Assembly (NCBI RefSeq): GCF_000420525.1
Contig: NZ_ATVC01000004.1
Location: forward strand, 25,363 to 89,362
Reading direction: 5' to 3'
DNA length: 64,000 nucleotides
From: Aquaspirillum serpens DSM 68
GTDB taxonomy: Bacteria > Pseudomonadota > Gammaproteobacteria > Burkholderiales > Aquaspirillaceae
Shown: positions 18,384 through 29,025 of the stretch, piece by piece
Numbering within the stretch: the first letter of the stretch is position 1
Layout of the letters: the number at the start of each line of letters is the position of its first letter
Translations under genes and position numbers: made by a program
Notes under the pieces: generated by a model
Seen by the model: only the letters and a program-made list of their open reading frames with translations
Told to the model about the DNA's origin: nothing
Databases searched by the model: none

Positions 18384-19293
18384 CTTTATCGACTTCTTTC
18401 CGCGTCAAATGGCCGGCGAAGAGCTCGATAAAGTGATAAGCAAAGCCACGCAAATAGGCATCGCGTCGAATACCAATGCGGGTGGTGGATGGCTGAAACA
18501 GATGGGCGGCATCGATAAGGCGTAAACCGTGATCGCGCTCGGGCTCAAACGCCATGGCAGCGATAATGCCAATCCCTAGCCCGATATTGACATAGGTTTT
18601 AATCACATCGGTATCGATGGCAGTTAGTACCACGTTAGGTTCCACCCCAGCGTCAGCAAAGGCGCGATTGATTTTCGAGCGGCCAGTGAAAGCAAAGTCG
18701 TAGGTGATAATCGGCCAGCGGCCAATATCTGCTAATGTCAGCGGTCGGTTAAGCGCCAATAAGGGGTGGCCTTCTGGCACTACAATGGCGCGGTTCCATT
18801 GATAGCAAGGCAGTGCAGCCAGCTCGGGAAACGAGGAAATCCCCTCGGTAGCAATGGCAAAATCGGCTTCGCCAGTCACCACCATTTCACAAATTTGGGT
18901 GGGGCTGCCTTGCTTAATTGATAAACCAACATCTGGATAGCGCTCACGAAAGCGGCGAACGGTATGCGGCAGGGCATAGCGTGCTTGGGTGTGGGTGGTA
19001 GCAATAGTTAAACTACCTTGATCTTCATGGGCAAATTCTTCTCCCACCCGTTTCAGATTTTTCGCTTCTAGTAAAATTCGTTCGGCGATGTGTAACACAT
19101 GCTTGCCTGGTTCACTGACCGCCACCACTCGCTTGCCATTGCGGATAAAGACCTGAATGCCCAATTCGTCTTCTAATAGCCGGATTTGTTTTGACACCCC
19201 CGGTTGTGAGGTATGCAGCTTTTCCGCCGCTTCCGAGATATTCAGCCCTTGCTTATAGACTTCGACCAGATAACGCAGCTGTTGTAGTTTCAT
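18355..19293 (-). CDS. cysB: CysB-type LysR regulator of sulfur assimilation
   Basis: 312 aa LysR-type activator. The N-terminal winged helix (MKLQQLRYLVEVYKQGLNIS, LHTSQPGVSKQIRLLEDELG) and the effector domain with GSPTQICEMV and YDFAFTGRSKI are those of CysB, which senses O-acetylserine derivatives and activates cysteine-biosynthesis genes. It is divergent from cysH across 122 bp, where its target sites would be expected, although no clear CysB box can be read. Its end overlaps the RND pump gene by 29 nt. Confidence 0.92.
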   Translation of the reverse strand: MKLQQLRYLVEVYKQGLNISEAAEKLHTSQPGVSKQIRLLEDELGIQVFIRNGKRVVAVSEPGKHVLHIAERILLEAKNLKRVGEEFAHEDQGSLTIATTHTQARYALPHTVRRFRERYPDVGLSIKQGSPTQICEMVVTGEADFAIATEGISSFPELAALPCYQWNRAIVVPEGHPLLALNRPLTLADIGRWPIITYDFAFTGRSKINRAFADAGVEPNVVLTAIDTDVIKTYVNIGLGIGIIAAMAFEPERDHGLRLIDAAHLFQPSTTRIGIRRDAYLRGFAYHFIELFAGHLTRKEVDKVMFAGEQDD

Positions 19294-19415
19294 TGCACGC
19301 CCCTTGCTAAATTTCTAATAACTAATTGTGCTTAAATCCTAACATAATCTTCTTTCATAGTTCTAAACTGCTTGCTTTAGACTGCTGCAAGATTTTATTT
19401 TGCGAGAAATTCAGC

Positions 19416-20117
19416 ATGTCATTAGCCGCAAAAATTACCATTGCACAACAATTGTTGGCAGAAATTGCCCAACACCACGCTCCCGCTGTGTTTGCCAATA
19501 GTTTGGGTGCAGAAGATATGGTGTTGACCGATCTGATCGCACGTCAGCAATTACCCATTCGTGCTTTCTGTTTAGATACTGGCCGCCTGCCTGCCGAAAC
19601 CTATGAATTATTAGCCAAGGTGCGCCAGCATTACCCCGACTTAGCATTACAAATTTATTTCCCAGACACCGGCGCCGTTGAAGCGTGGGTGGCAACGCAT
19701 GGCATCAATGGCTTTTATGATTCGGTTGATTTGCGCAAAGGCTGTTGTGAAGTGCGTAAAATGCAACCATTACGCCGTGCCCTCGCTGGGCAACAAGCGT
19801 GGATCACCGGCCTCCGCCGACAACAATCGCCAACACGACAAGACTTGAGTGATCGCAGCTTTGATGCCGATCACGGGTTGATGAAATTCAACCCCTTGAT
19901 TGAGTGGACAGAGCAAGAAGTGTGGGAATACCTGCGGCAATACCAAGTGCCCTATAACGCTTTGCATGACCGGCACTATCCCTCGATTGGCTGTGCTCCC
20001 TGTACGCGAGCGATTGCAGTGGGAGAAGATGTCCGCGCTGGTCGTTGGTGGTGGGAAAATCCAGAATCGAAAGAATGTGGTTTGCATGTGTCTTCTGGGT
20101 TGAAACGGCCTAGTTAA
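19416..20117 (+). CDS. cysH: Assimilatory adenylyl-sulfate (APS) reductase, CysH family
   Basis: 233 aa. Reduces activated sulfate to sulfite with thioredoxin. Iron-sulfur cysteines C110-C111 (KGCCEVRK) and C193/C196 (GCAPC) bind a [4Fe-4S] cluster and mark the APS-using class; PAPS reductases of the E. coli type lack them. The catalytic cysteine is C221 in ECGLHVSSGLK near the C-terminus. The start at 19416 (MSLAAKITIA) is preferred over an in-frame ATG at 19326, which lies in the divergent promoter region. First gene of cysH-cysI-DUF934. Confidence 0.94.
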   Translation: MSLAAKITIAQQLLAEIAQHHAPAVFANSLGAEDMVLTDLIARQQLPIRAFCLDTGRLPAETYELLAKVRQHYPDLALQIYFPDTGAVEAWVATHGINGFYDSVDLRKGCCEVRKMQPLRRALAGQQAWITGLRRQQSPTRQDLSDRSFDADHGLMKFNPLIEWTEQEVWEYLRQYQVPYNALHDRHYPSIGCAPCTRAIAVGEDVRAGRWWWENPESKECGLHVSSGLKRPS

Positions 20118-20148
20118 AACCGCGCTGTTTTGCATAAAGTGAGTTGCT

Positions 20149-21807
20149 ATGTATCAATATGATGAGTTTGACCGCCGCGTGGTTCGTGAACGGGTGGCAC
20201 AGTTTCGTGACCAAACTCGCCGTTTTTTAGCCGGTGAGTTATCTGAAGATGAATTCCGCGTCCTGCGGCTCCAGAACGGTCTGTATATCCAACGTCATGC
20301 GCCGATGTTGCGGGTGGCGATTCCCTATGGTGTATTGTCCAGTCGCCAACTGCGGGAATTGGCAGGCATTGCCCGTGATTTTGACCGTGGCTATGGTCAC
20401 TTCACCACACGGCAAAACATCCAGTTCAACTGGGTTGAACTGCCTAAAGTGCCAGACATTTTAGAGCGTTTGGCCGAGGTCGATTTACATGCCATCCAAA
20501 CCTCGGGTAACTGTATTCGCAATACCACCACCGATGTCTTTGCCGGTGTGGCGGCGGATGAATTTGTTGATCCTCGCCCGTGGTGCGAAATTATCCGGCA
20601 ATGGAGCACCTTACATCCCGAATTCGCTTTCTTACCGCGTAAATTCAAAATCGCCGTCGCTGGCAGTGCCCAAGACCGTGCCGCCACATTTGTCCATGAT
20701 ATTGGCTTGCACATGCAGCGCAATGCGGCGGGTGAAATTGGCTTTAAAGTGATTGTCGGCGGTGGATTGGGACGGACACCGATGATTGGTGATGTGGTGC
20801 GTGAATTCCTTCCTGCGCCGCATCTGTTAACCTATCTTGATGCAGTGTTGCGGGTATATAACCGCTTTGGTCGGCGTGATAACAAATACAAGGCGCGGAT
20901 TAAAATTCTGGTCAAGGCAATGACCGTAGCCGCTTTTGCTGCCAAAGTAGAAGAAGAATGGGCACACTTAAAAGATGGCCCAGCCACACTGACGGCAGAA
21001 GAAATTCAACGCGTCGCACAGGCTTTTGTAGTGCCGCAGTATGAAACCTTCACCCAGCCTGATGCCGCTTTCCAAACCGCACTAACCGAGGTGCCCGCTT
21101 TTGCCCGTTGGGTGAAACGCAATACCCATCTGCATAAACAACAGGGTTACCGTGCTGCAATTTTGTCCTTGAAAGCCACTGGCCAAGCCCCTGGCGACTT
21201 AGATGCAGATCGAATGGAGAAAGTGGCTGAGTGGGCACAGCAATGGAGCTTTGGTGAAATTCGTGTCAGCCATGAACAAAATCTTGTGTTGCCACACGTA
21301 GCCGAGCGTGATTTGTTTACTTTATGGCAAGCCGCTGACGCAGTCGGTTTAGCCCATCCGAATGCAGGTTTGTTAACCGATATTATCTGCTGTCCGGGGG
21401 GAGATTTCTGTAGTTTGGCCAACGCAAAATCGATTCCTGTCGCCGAAGCAATTCAGCACCGCTTTGCCGATCTCGATTACTTGTTTGACCTCGGTGATAT
21501 TGCCTTGAATATCTCTGGCTGTATGAATGCCTGTGGGCATCACCATGTCGGCAATATCGGGGTGTTGGGTGTCGATAAAAACGGTGAGGAATGGTACCAA
21601 ATCACCCTCGGTGGTCACCAAGGCCCCGATGCCAGTTTGGGCAAAGTCATTGGCCCATCCTTTGCTCGGGCAGCCATGCCAGATGTAATTGAAAAAATCA
21701 TTCAAGTCTATGTCGAACGACGTGAACCGGAAGAGCGTTTCTTGGATACCTTCCGTCGTATTGGAATTGATGTGTTTAAGGAACGAGTGTATGCCAAAGC
21801 TAGTTAG
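20149..21807 (+). CDS. cysI: Sulfite reductase hemoprotein subunit
   Basis: 552 aa siroheme-[4Fe-4S] enzyme of the nitrite/sulfite reductase family that reduces sulfite to sulfide. Cluster ligands are C415-X5-C421 (CPGGDFC) and C458-X3-C462 (SGCMNACG). Substrate-face residues appear in YGHFTTRQNIQFNW and TSGNCIRNTTTD. It follows cysH by 31 nt and overlaps the DUF934 gene. No CysJ flavoprotein is encoded nearby, so electrons probably come from ferredoxin or from the small partner protein. A nitrite-reductase role is possible but the cys context argues against it. Confidence 0.93.
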   Translation: MYQYDEFDRRVVRERVAQFRDQTRRFLAGELSEDEFRVLRLQNGLYIQRHAPMLRVAIPYGVLSSRQLRELAGIARDFDRGYGHFTTRQNIQFNWVELPKVPDILERLAEVDLHAIQTSGNCIRNTTTDVFAGVAADEFVDPRPWCEIIRQWSTLHPEFAFLPRKFKIAVAGSAQDRAATFVHDIGLHMQRNAAGEIGFKVIVGGGLGRTPMIGDVVREFLPAPHLLTYLDAVLRVYNRFGRRDNKYKARIKILVKAMTVAAFAAKVEEEWAHLKDGPATLTAEEIQRVAQAFVVPQYETFTQPDAAFQTALTEVPAFARWVKRNTHLHKQQGYRAAILSLKATGQAPGDLDADRMEKVAEWAQQWSFGEIRVSHEQNLVLPHVAERDLFTLWQAADAVGLAHPNAGLLTDIICCPGGDFCSLANAKSIPVAEAIQHRFADLDYLFDLGDIALNISGCMNACGHHHVGNIGVLGVDKNGEEWYQITLGGHQGPDASLGKVIGPSFARAAMPDVIEKIIQVYVERREPEERFLDTFRRIGIDVFKERVYAKAS

Positions 21808-22294
21808 ACGCGGAATTGAGGTAGAAGAACAATTCACTTGGGTTGACGAAATCAACCCCGCCGAGGGTTTACCAACGGGGGCGATCTGGGTGCCATTGGT
21901 CAGTTGGTTAAATCATCATGCCGCTTGTTTAGCACATAGCGCCCCAGTCGGTGTTTATTTGCAACCAGAGGAAGATCCAGCGTTACTGCTCCCAACCTTG
22001 CAGCAAGTCAGCGCGATTGCAGTCTGCTTCCCTGCGTTTCACGATGGGCGGGGATATAGCACAGCACGCCTATTGCGTGAGCGTTATGGTTATACTGGCG
22101 AGTTGCGCGCCGTGGGTGATATCGGTCAAGATCAGGCTTATTATCTGGCACAAGTTGGTTTTGACAGCTTCGCCCCTCACGATGAAACGCGGGTGGCGGG
22201 TGTCTTGCGCGGTTTGCAAGACTTCTCAGATGGCTATCAAAGCACTTGGGCTCGTCCACTCCCCTATTTCTTACGCCGTCACGAAAAGCCGTGA
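21791..22294 (+). CDS. DUF934 protein, probable sulfite-reduction partner
   Basis: 167 aa. Carries the DUF934 signature FHDGRGYSTARLLRERYGY.GELRAVGDIGQDQ..YL..VGFDSF. The family is almost always next to cysI in beta- and gammaproteobacteria and is proposed to assist sulfite reduction; its exact function is not established. The start at 21791 overlaps the cysI end by 17 nt. An in-frame ATG at 21689 lies deep in cysI and is not used here. Confidence 0.9.
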   Translation: MPKLVRRGIEVEEQFTWVDEINPAEGLPTGAIWVPLVSWLNHHAACLAHSAPVGVYLQPEEDPALLLPTLQQVSAIAVCFPAFHDGRGYSTARLLRERYGYTGELRAVGDIGQDQAYYLAQVGFDSFAPHDETRVAGVLRGLQDFSDGYQSTWARPLPYFLRRHEKP

Positions 22295-22385
22295 CATTTG
22301 TAAAAAAACAACAACTTTGCCCCCAAGATGATAATTTTTGCGCTCAAAGTGTTGTGTATAGGATACGTTTCGCGGCGCGCCCGAA

Positions 22386-22415
22386 TTGACAAGGGTAGAG
22401 CCCAAAACCTATATT
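22386..22415 (+). promoter_or_regulatory. Sigma-70-type promoter upstream of the OmpA-family gene
   Basis: TTGACA (22386-22391) and TATATT (22410-22415) are separated by 18 bp. They lie about 100 nt before the start codon, so the mRNA would have a leader of about 95 nt, a length common for abundant outer-membrane proteins. The rest of the 224-bp gap shows no other clear signal. Confidence 0.65.
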
Positions 22416-22518
22416 GGCCGCTAACTGCATAACAACAGTTTGGCAATGCCCTGTCTTTGCAGTGAGCGGGTTCTAGGCGCATCGCTAACACTCCTTAAAT
22501 AAACAAGAGGCATATCGG

Positions 22519-23160
22519 ATGAAAACTTCGAACAAATTGAAATTGACTAGCCTTGCTGGTGCGATGCTGGTAGCACTGCTGTCCGCACAAGCTCACGCTG
22601 TTAAGCCAGGCTACTTGGCCGATCAAGGCACCGATAGCGTGGTTCGCAACAGCTACAATGAATGCTGGCGCACCAGCGCATTCGACAAAGCCACCAACGG
22701 CTTGGTTGAGTGCGGTGATGCCGAGAAAAAAGCAGCAGCACCAGTGAAAAAACTGGTGAAAGAAAAAGTGTCTTTGAGCGCAGAAGTGCTGTTTGACTTC
22801 AACAAATCCACCTTGCGCGCTGATGGCCGTAAAGCCGTTGATCCTGTGATTGCCAAAATCAAAAGCAATGGCGCTGACTTGCAAGCGGTTGAAGTGGTTG
22901 GCCACACTGACTACTTGGGTTCCGATTCCTACAACAAAGCACTGTCCGAGCGTCGTGCTAATGCTGTGAAAAACTACCTGGTGGCCGGTGGTATTCCTGC
23001 AGATCGCGTGACTTCGGTTGGTAACGGTGAATCCGAAGCCAAGATGACCAAAGAGTGCCAAGCGAAATTCAAAAAACGTGCTGACCTGATTGCCTGCTTG
23101 GCACCAGATCGCCGCGTTGATGTTGAAATCTCCGCTATGCGCGAAGAAGCTGCAAAATAA
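22519..23160 (+). CDS. OmpA-family peptidoglycan-associated outer membrane protein
   Basis: 213 aa with a signal peptide (cleavage about after AQAHA, residue 27). A short N-terminal region (NSYNECWRTSAFDKATNGLVECG) precedes the OmpA C-terminal domain (SLSAEVLFDFNKSTLRADG, VVGHTDYLGSDSYNKALSERRA, DRRVDVEIS), which binds peptidoglycan. There is no eight-stranded barrel, so it is the short type common in betaproteobacteria. Its own promoter and a strong terminator make it monocistronic. Confidence 0.93.
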   Translation: MKTSNKLKLTSLAGAMLVALLSAQAHAVKPGYLADQGTDSVVRNSYNECWRTSAFDKATNGLVECGDAEKKAAAPVKKLVKEKVSLSAEVLFDFNKSTLRADGRKAVDPVIAKIKSNGADLQAVEVVGHTDYLGSDSYNKALSERRANAVKNYLVAGGIPADRVTSVGNGESEAKMTKECQAKFKKRADLIACLAPDRRVDVEISAMREEAAK

Positions 23161-23186
23161 TCGACTGATTATTGCCCGCTTCACCA

Positions 23187-23212
23187 CCCCGTCCGACTGG
23201 ACGGGGTTTTTT
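23187..23212 (+). terminator. Intrinsic terminator after the OmpA-family gene
   Basis: CCCCGTCC (23187-23194) pairs with GGACGGGG (23199-23206) around a 4-nt loop and is followed by six T (23207-23212). Confidence 0.92.
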
Positions 23213-23268
23213 ATTGCTTCGATGCAGCATACAATCTGAGCCTTTCTCCCCGTGGCGTAATTTTTCTG

Positions 23269-24195
23269 ATGCAGGTCTATTCTGGTTCTTCTTCTGCTAT
23301 CGCCATCCCACCCTGTGCTTTGACGATTGGCAATTTCGATGGTGTGCACTTGGGGCATCAGGCGATGTTGGCACATTTGCGTGAGGCAGCGCATCGGCGA
23401 GGGTTGCCAACCGCCTTACTGACCTTTGAGCCACTCCCGCGTGAATTGTTTACCCCACTCGACCCGCCCGCCCGCCTCACCACCCTGCGTGATCGTTTAG
23501 CGCGGTTAAAGGCCATTGGCTTGGTGGATTATGTGATTGTGCAACGTTTTAATCGTGCTTTTGCAGCCCTCAGCCCACAGGCTTTTATTGAGAAAATACT
23601 GTGCCAACAGTTACACACGCGTTATTTGTTGATTGGTGATGATTTTCGCTTTGGGGCGAAACGTGAAGGCGACTTTGGCTTACTCGCGGCACAACCTTCT
23701 TTTGAAACAGAAGCCATGCCAACCTTGGCACTAGAAGGTGAGCGAGTCTCAAGTTCGCTGGTACGACAGGCATTGCAACAGGGCGATTTGGTATTGGCAA
23801 AATGCTTATTGGGCGCGGATTACCAGATTTCTGGTCGGGTGATCCACGGTAAGAAACTGGGCCGTACCCTCGGCTTCCCAACGGCAAATGTCAATTTGTT
23901 GCATCGCAAACCTGCATTGCAAGGGGTGTTTGTGGTGGAAGCAGAAACCACTTTCGGCTGTTTACGCGGGGTCGCAAGTTTAGGATTAAACCCCACCGTG
24001 ACCTCTGCTATCTCGCCACGTCCAGACTATCACCTAGAAGTCCATTTCTTTGATTTTGCAGAAGATTTATATGGGCAACGCATCACCGTCCGCTTTTTGT
24101 CTAAGTTGCGTGATGAAGAAAAATACGACAGCATAGAACAGCTGGTTGCCCAAATTACTCGCGATGCTGCTGCCGCTCGCGCCTTTTTCCATTGA
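23269..24195 (+). CDS. ribF: Bifunctional riboflavin kinase / FAD synthetase
   Basis: 308 aa. Converts riboflavin to FMN and then FAD. The N-terminal nucleotidyltransferase domain has LTIGNFDGVHLGHQAML; the C-terminal flavokinase domain has GKKLGRTLGFPTANV. The order ribF-ileS-lspA-ispH, with short gaps, is a widely conserved proteobacterial operon. No good ribosome site precedes the ATG. Confidence 0.97.
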   Translation: MQVYSGSSSAIAIPPCALTIGNFDGVHLGHQAMLAHLREAAHRRGLPTALLTFEPLPRELFTPLDPPARLTTLRDRLARLKAIGLVDYVIVQRFNRAFAALSPQAFIEKILCQQLHTRYLLIGDDFRFGAKREGDFGLLAAQPSFETEAMPTLALEGERVSSSLVRQALQQGDLVLAKCLLGADYQISGRVIHGKKLGRTLGFPTANVNLLHRKPALQGVFVVEAETTFGCLRGVASLGLNPTVTSAISPRPDYHLEVHFFDFAEDLYGQRITVRFLSKLRDEEKYDSIEQLVAQITRDAAAARAFFH

Positions 24196-24218
24196 TCAAT
24201 TGATGTACGAGAGCCCGC

Positions 24219-27098
24219 ATGAGCCTTGATTACCGCAAAACTGTAAACCTACTTGATACGCCTTTTCCGATGCGTGGCGATTTAGCCAAGCGTGAACCCA
24301 ACTGGTTAGCGCAATGGCAACAACAACAGCGTTATCAAAAGCTGCGTCAACATGCAGCAGGACGGCCTAAATTTATCCTGCACGATGGCCCACCCTATGC
24401 CAACGGTGATATCCACATTGGCCATGCCGTGAATAAAATTTTGAAAGACATGATTGTGCGTTCAAAAACCCTTTCTGGTTTTGATGCCCCTTATGTCCCC
24501 GGCTGGGATTGCCACGGTTTGCCGATTGAACATCAAATCGAAAAATTGGTGAAAGGCGATAAAACAGCTGTTGCTGCGGCACCAACTATTCACGCCAAAA
24601 TCGTTGAATACCGCCAAGTTCACGGTTTAGATGCTAAAGCAACTGATCTGCCAGCATCGTTTATCCGTGAGTTATGTCGTGATTACGCCGCAATTCAAAT
24701 TGAGCGGCAGAAAAAAGACTTTATCCGCCTCGGTGTATTAGGTGAATGGGATAACCCCTATCGCACCATGAGTTATCACTCAGAAGCCGGTGAGATTCGT
24801 GCCTTAGGGCAGTTGTTTGCACAGGGCTATTTATTCAAAGGCCTGAAGCCGGTGTATTGGTGTTTTGACTGTGGTTCGGCATTGGCAGAAGCAGAAGTCG
24901 AATACCAAGACAAACACTCCCCGACTATCGATGTCGGTTTTCCTTGCGTGGAACCAGAAAAACTAGCACAGGCTTTTGGTTTAGCGGCACTACCTGCTGA
25001 AAAAACCGCCTATATGGTGATTTGGACAACCACACCGTGGACGATCCCAGCAAACCAAGCGTTAAATGTGCATCCTGAATTTGACTATGTGTTGTTGGAC
25101 ACAGAACGCGGTTTAGTGGTGGTCGCGGCAGAGTTGGCAGCGTCTGCGTTAAAACGCTTTGGCTTGGAAGGCGAAGAAATCGCCCGTTGTAAAGGCGCGG
25201 CCCTCGATCATTTACGTTTCCAACATCCTTTCTATGACCGCACTTCGCCAGTGTTCACAGGTGATTATGTGACATTAGATGCTGGTACCGGTGTGGTGCA
25301 CAGCGCGCCAGCTTATGGCCTAGAGGATTTTGACTCCTGCCGTAAACACGGAATGAGCAATGATGAGATTTTAAATCCAGTAACCAGCAACGGTACCTAC
25401 GCCAGCCAATTACCCTTTTTCGGTGGTCAACACATTTGGCAGGCCAATCCGCAGATTATCGAAAAACTGCGCGAAGTCGGTTGTTTATTCTCGGCGGAAA
25501 AAATTGAGCACAGCTATCCACACTGCTGGCGCCATAAAACCCCTGTGGTCTATCGTGCAACGACACAGTGGTTTGTTGGGATGGATAAACAGGTAGAAGG
25601 TCGTTCACTGCGTGAACGCGCGCTGCAAGGGGTAGAAAATACCGCTTTCTTCCCAGCATGGGGACAAGCCCGTTTACACGCGATGATCGCAAATCGCCCT
25701 GATTGGTGTGTGTCGCGTCAACGTAACTGGGGGGTGCCCATTCCGTTCTTTTTACATAAAGAAACGGGGCAACCCCATCCAAACACCCTCGCTTTACTGG
25801 AAGAAGTCGCCAAGCGGGTTGAACAAGGTGGTATTAACGCATGGTTTGAACTCGATCCTAAAGAACTACTCGGTGACGAAGCAGCACAATACGACAAAAT
25901 GCGCGACACTTTGGATGTGTGGTTTGATTCTGGCACCACCCATTACCATGTCCTGCGTGGCACCCATGCCGAGCATCTGACCTACCCTGCTGATCTCTAC
26001 CTCGAAGGGTCAGACCAACACCGAGGGTGGTTCCACTCGTCGTTATTGACCGGTTGCGCCATGGATGGTCGCCCACCTTACGACCAGCTGTTAACCCACG
26101 GTTTCGTAGTCGATGGTCAAGGCCGTAAAATGTCGAAGTCGATGGGGAATGTGGTTGCACCGCAAAAGGTCAATGACTCGCTTGGTGCGGATATTTTGCG
26201 TTTGTGGACCGGCGCGACGGACTATTCTGGCGAATTGGCAATTTCCGACACGATTCTCAAAGGCGTGACGGACAGCTATCGCCGCCTGCGTAACACGCTG
26301 CGTTTCTTATTGGCCAACTTATCTGATTTTTCTCCCGCAACCGATGCCGTGGCCATCGAGCAGATGCTAGACATTGACCGTTACGCACTGGTGCGCGCCA
26401 AACAGCTCTCTGACCGTATCACGGGCGATTACTACCCACGCTATGCCTTCCACTTAGCAGTACAAGAAATTGTTGGCTATTGCTCAGAGGATTTAGGTGC
26501 GTTCTACCTCGACATCCTGAAAGACCGCCTCTATACCACCCAAGCCAACAGTGTGGCACGCCGTAGCGCACAAACGGCGCTGTGGCACATCACCCGCAGC
26601 CTATTGCTGCTGGTGGCACCTATTCTCTGCTTTACCGCAGACGAAGCGTGGGCAGTGTTAACGGGTGATGAGGAAGACAGCACGCTGTACCACACATGGC
26701 ACGATATTCCACAACCAGCCGATGCCGAACAGTTAGCACAGGTTTGGCCTTTGGTACGTGCGGTGCGCGCAGCAGTGAACAAAGAAATCGAAGCACAGCG
26801 CGAGGCGGGTAAGGTCGGTTCATCATTGCAAGCTGAGGTCACGCTTGTTGCCCCTGCTGCCGAATATGCCGCCTTAGCCACCTTGGCCGACGATCTCAAA
26901 TTTGCTTTGATCGTGTCGCATACCCAACTGCTGGCAGGCGAGACCTTGCAAATCACCGTTACACCAACCAGCCACGAGAAATGTGAACGTTGTTGGCATC
27001 ACACCGCTGATGTGGGACAACATGCCGAACATCCAACCTTGTGTGGTCGCTGTGTAAGCAATATCGCTGGCACAGGTGAGGTAAGAGCGCATGTCTGA
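24219..27098 (+). CDS. ileS: Isoleucyl-tRNA synthetase
   Basis: 959 aa class I synthetase. HIGH motif in [19 protein letters not shown] exact in [10 protein letters not shown]. The editing domain contains [11 protein letters not shown]. The C-terminal zinc-binding cysteines CERCW and CGRC near the end show the bacterial type. It overlaps lspA by 8 nt, consistent with translational coupling in ribF-ileS-lspA-ispH. Confidence 0.98.
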   Translation: MSLDYRKTVNLLDTPFPMRGDLAKREPNWLAQWQQQQRYQKLRQHAAGRPKFILHDGPPYANGDIHIGHAVNKILKDMIVRSKTLSGFDAPYVPGWDCHGLPIEHQIEKLVKGDKTAVAAAPTIHAKIVEYRQVHGLDAKATDLPASFIRELCRDYAAIQIERQKKDFIRLGVLGEWDNPYRTMSYHSEAGEIRALGQLFAQGYLFKGLKPVYWCFDCGSALAEAEVEYQDKHSPTIDVGFPCVEPEKLAQAFGLAALPAEKTAYMVIWTTTPWTIPANQALNVHPEFDYVLLDTERGLVVVAAELAASALKRFGLEGEEIARCKGAALDHLRFQHPFYDRTSPVFTGDYVTLDAGTGVVHSAPAYGLEDFDSCRKHGMSNDEILNPVTSNGTYASQLPFFGGQHIWQANPQIIEKLREVGCLFSAEKIEHSYPHCWRHKTPVVYRATTQWFVGMDKQVEGRSLRERALQGVENTAFFPAWGQARLHAMIANRPDWCVSRQRNWGVPIPFFLHKETGQPHPNTLALLEEVAKRVEQGGINAWFELDPKELLGDEAAQYDKMRDTLDVWFDSGTTHYHVLRGTHAEHLTYPADLYLEGSDQHRGWFHSSLLTGCAMDGRPPYDQLLTHGFVVDGQGRKMSKSMGNVVAPQKVNDSLGADILRLWTGATDYSGELAISDTILKGVTDSYRRLRNTLRFLLANLSDFSPATDAVAIEQMLDIDRYALVRAKQLSDRITGDYYPRYAFHLAVQEIVGYCSEDLGAFYLDILKDRLYTTQANSVARRSAQTALWHITRSLLLLVAPILCFTADEAWAVLTGDEEDSTLYHTWHDIPQPADAEQLAQVWPLVRAVRAAVNKEIEAQREAGKVGSSLQAEVTLVAPAAEYAALATLADDLKFALIVSHTQLLAGETLQITVTPTSHEKCERCWHHTADVGQHAEHPTLCGRCVSNIAGTGEVRAHV

Positions 27099-27594
27099 GC
27101 TGCCCTCGGTAGCAACACCCCGTCAACCGCTACGCTGGTTCGGCGTGGCGGGGGTGTTATTGCTGTTAGATCAGGTGACCAAGCTGTGGTTTGACAGCCA
27201 GTTGCAATATGGTGAAGTGCGCGAAGTCATCCCGCATGTCTGGAATTGGACGTTGCTCTACAACCCCGGCGCTGCGTTTAGTTTCTTGGCAGATGCAGGC
27301 GGCTGGCAACGGCACTTTTTCACGCTATTGGCGCTTGCCGTGGCCGCCGTGTTGAGTTGGATGCTGGTCAAGGGTAAGCAAAGTCGCCTGATGGATGCCT
27401 CCTGTGCCTTGATTCTCTCAGGTGCCATCGGTAACTTGATTGACCGTGTGCTATATGGCCATGTGATTGATTTTATCCAGTGGTATTGGCAAGACTTCTA
27501 TTGGCCAGCATTTAATATCGCAGATAGCGCCATCACCGTTGGTGCGGTATTGATGGTGTTAGATGGCTTCCGTTCTGGGAAAAATAAGGAATAA
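27091..27594 (+). CDS. lspA: Lipoprotein signal peptidase II
   Basis: 167 aa, four membrane segments. It removes signal peptides from prolipoproteins such as MltA and NlpD encoded in this window. The catalytic aspartates are in [18 protein letters not shown] and FNIADSAI. It overlaps ileS by 8 nt and is followed 3 nt later by ispH. Confidence 0.97.
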   Translation: MSELPSVATPRQPLRWFGVAGVLLLLDQVTKLWFDSQLQYGEVREVIPHVWNWTLLYNPGAAFSFLADAGGWQRHFFTLLALAVAAVLSWMLVKGKQSRLMDASCALILSGAIGNLIDRVLYGHVIDFIQWYWQDFYWPAFNIADSAITVGAVLMVLDGFRSGKNKE

Positions 27595-27597
27595 GGC

Positions 27598-28530
27598 GTG
27601 ACAACTTCAATTATTCTGGCCAATCCCCGTGGCTTTTGTGCTGGCGTTGATCGCGCCATTGCAATTGTTGAACGGGCATTGGAACGCTTTGGTGCACCGA
27701 TTTATGTGCGGCATGAAGTGGTGCACAACACCTTTGTGGTAGAAAACCTCAAGCAAAAAGGCGCTATTTTTATTGAGGATTTGGCAGAAGTACCAGAGGG
27801 ATCCACGCTGATTTACTCAGCTCACGGTGTGCCGTTATCTGTCCGTCAACAGGCAGCTGAACGGGGCTTGCATGTGTTTGATGCCACCTGTCCTTTGGTG
27901 ACCAAAGTGCATGTTGAAGTCAAAAAGATGCGTGAAGCCGGCTGTGAAATCATTATGATTGGTCATGCCGGCCACCCTGAAGTTGAGGGCACGATGGGGC
28001 AATCTGAAGGTGGAATGTATTTGGTTGAAACAGTGGCAGATGTAGCGGCTTTACAAGTCAACGATCCAAGTCAATTAGCCTACGTCAGTCAAACCACCTT
28101 GTCTGTCGATGAAACAGCCGAGATTGTTGCTGCTTTGCGTGCTCGTTTCCCTGCCATTCAAAGCCCCAAGAAAGACGATATCTGTTATGCCACACAAAAC
28201 CGACAAGATGCGGTGAAAGCATTAACGCAGCAGTGCGATATTGTGATTGTGGTTGGTTCACCGACCAGTTCAAATTCGAATCGCTTGCGTGAAGTGGCCG
28301 CCAGTCGCGGTGTGGCAGCCTATATGGTCGATCAGGCAGATGAATTACAGGCAGAGTGGTTTGTCGGTAGACAATCGATTGGATTGACTGCAGGGGCCTC
28401 TGCGCCTGAAGTGTTGGTGCAATCGGTGATTGCGCGGATGCGGAGTTTAGGCGTTGCGCAGGTTACAGAATTGGACGGTGTAGAAGAAAACACCGTGTTT
28501 GCGCTACCAGCAGGCTTACGCGAGGCATAA
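27598..28530 (+). CDS. ispH: 4-hydroxy-3-methylbut-2-enyl diphosphate reductase
   Basis: 310 aa iron-sulfur enzyme, last step of the MEP isoprenoid pathway. The three cluster cysteines are in [21 protein letters not shown] and [10 protein letters not shown]. The start is GTG at 27598, three bases after the lspA stop, preceded by AAGG; the first residues fit the family. Last gene of the ribF operon. Confidence 0.97.
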   Translation: MTTSIILANPRGFCAGVDRAIAIVERALERFGAPIYVRHEVVHNTFVVENLKQKGAIFIEDLAEVPEGSTLIYSAHGVPLSVRQQAAERGLHVFDATCPLVTKVHVEVKKMREAGCEIIMIGHAGHPEVEGTMGQSEGGMYLVETVADVAALQVNDPSQLAYVSQTTLSVDETAEIVAALRARFPAIQSPKKDDICYATQNRQDAVKALTQQCDIVIVVGSPTSSNSNRLREVAASRGVAAYMVDQADELQAEWFVGRQSIGLTAGASAPEVLVQSVIARMRSLGVAQVTELDGVEENTVFALPAGLREA

Positions 28531-28556
28531 AAAAACCCGCCAAAAGGCGGGTTTTT
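28531..28556. terminator. Bidirectional terminator between ispH and the cold-shock gene
   Basis: AAAAACCCGCC (28531-28541), loop AAAA, GGCGGGTTTTT (28546-28556): an 11-bp stem with A-run and T-run on opposite sides. It can stop transcription of both convergent genes. Confidence 0.93.
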
Positions 28557-28573
28557 CTCATGTCTGGAAAAGC

Positions 28574-28777
28574 TTAGGCAGTCTGAATATTGGAAGCCTG
28601 TTTTCCCTTAGGGCCTTGAGTCAGCTCGAAAGAAACACGTTGGCCTTCTTTCAGCGTTTTAAAGCCGTTCATGTTGATTGCCGAAAAGTGGGCAAACAGA
28701 TCTTCACCACCGTCATCCGGAGTGATAAAACCATAACCCTTAGCGTCGTTAAACCATTTGACGGTACCAGTTGCCAT
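28574..28777 (-). CDS. Cold-shock domain protein, CspA family
   Basis: 67 aa single-stranded nucleic-acid-binding beta-barrel. RNP1 is KGYGFITP and RNP2 is LFAHFSAI; it begins [11 protein letters not shown]. The ATG at 28777 follows TAGGAAG and gives the standard length; an in-frame ATG at 28855 would add unrelated residues. Whether it is cold-induced cannot be read from the sequence. Confidence 0.96.
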   Translation of the reverse strand: MATGTVKWFNDAKGYGFITPDDGGEDLFAHFSAINMNGFKTLKEGQRVSFELTQGPKGKQASNIQTA

Positions 28778-29025
28778 TTGAAACTTCCTATCAATACAAA
28801 AACAGGGCGGTGGGATCCCCAAATAACACAGGTTAGAGCAGCATAAAAAGGGCAAGCCCTGTTTGTGTTGCAGACCTCATGCAATCCACCTGTGGGACGT
28901 TGTACGCGACTCTTGCGAGCCCGTCAAGTCATTGGGCATGATAATTTTTCGATTCCCCCGCAATCCCTTGAAAACAGGCAATATAAGGCCAAGATTGAAA
29001 CTCGATCAGACAGGAAAGCTGTACG

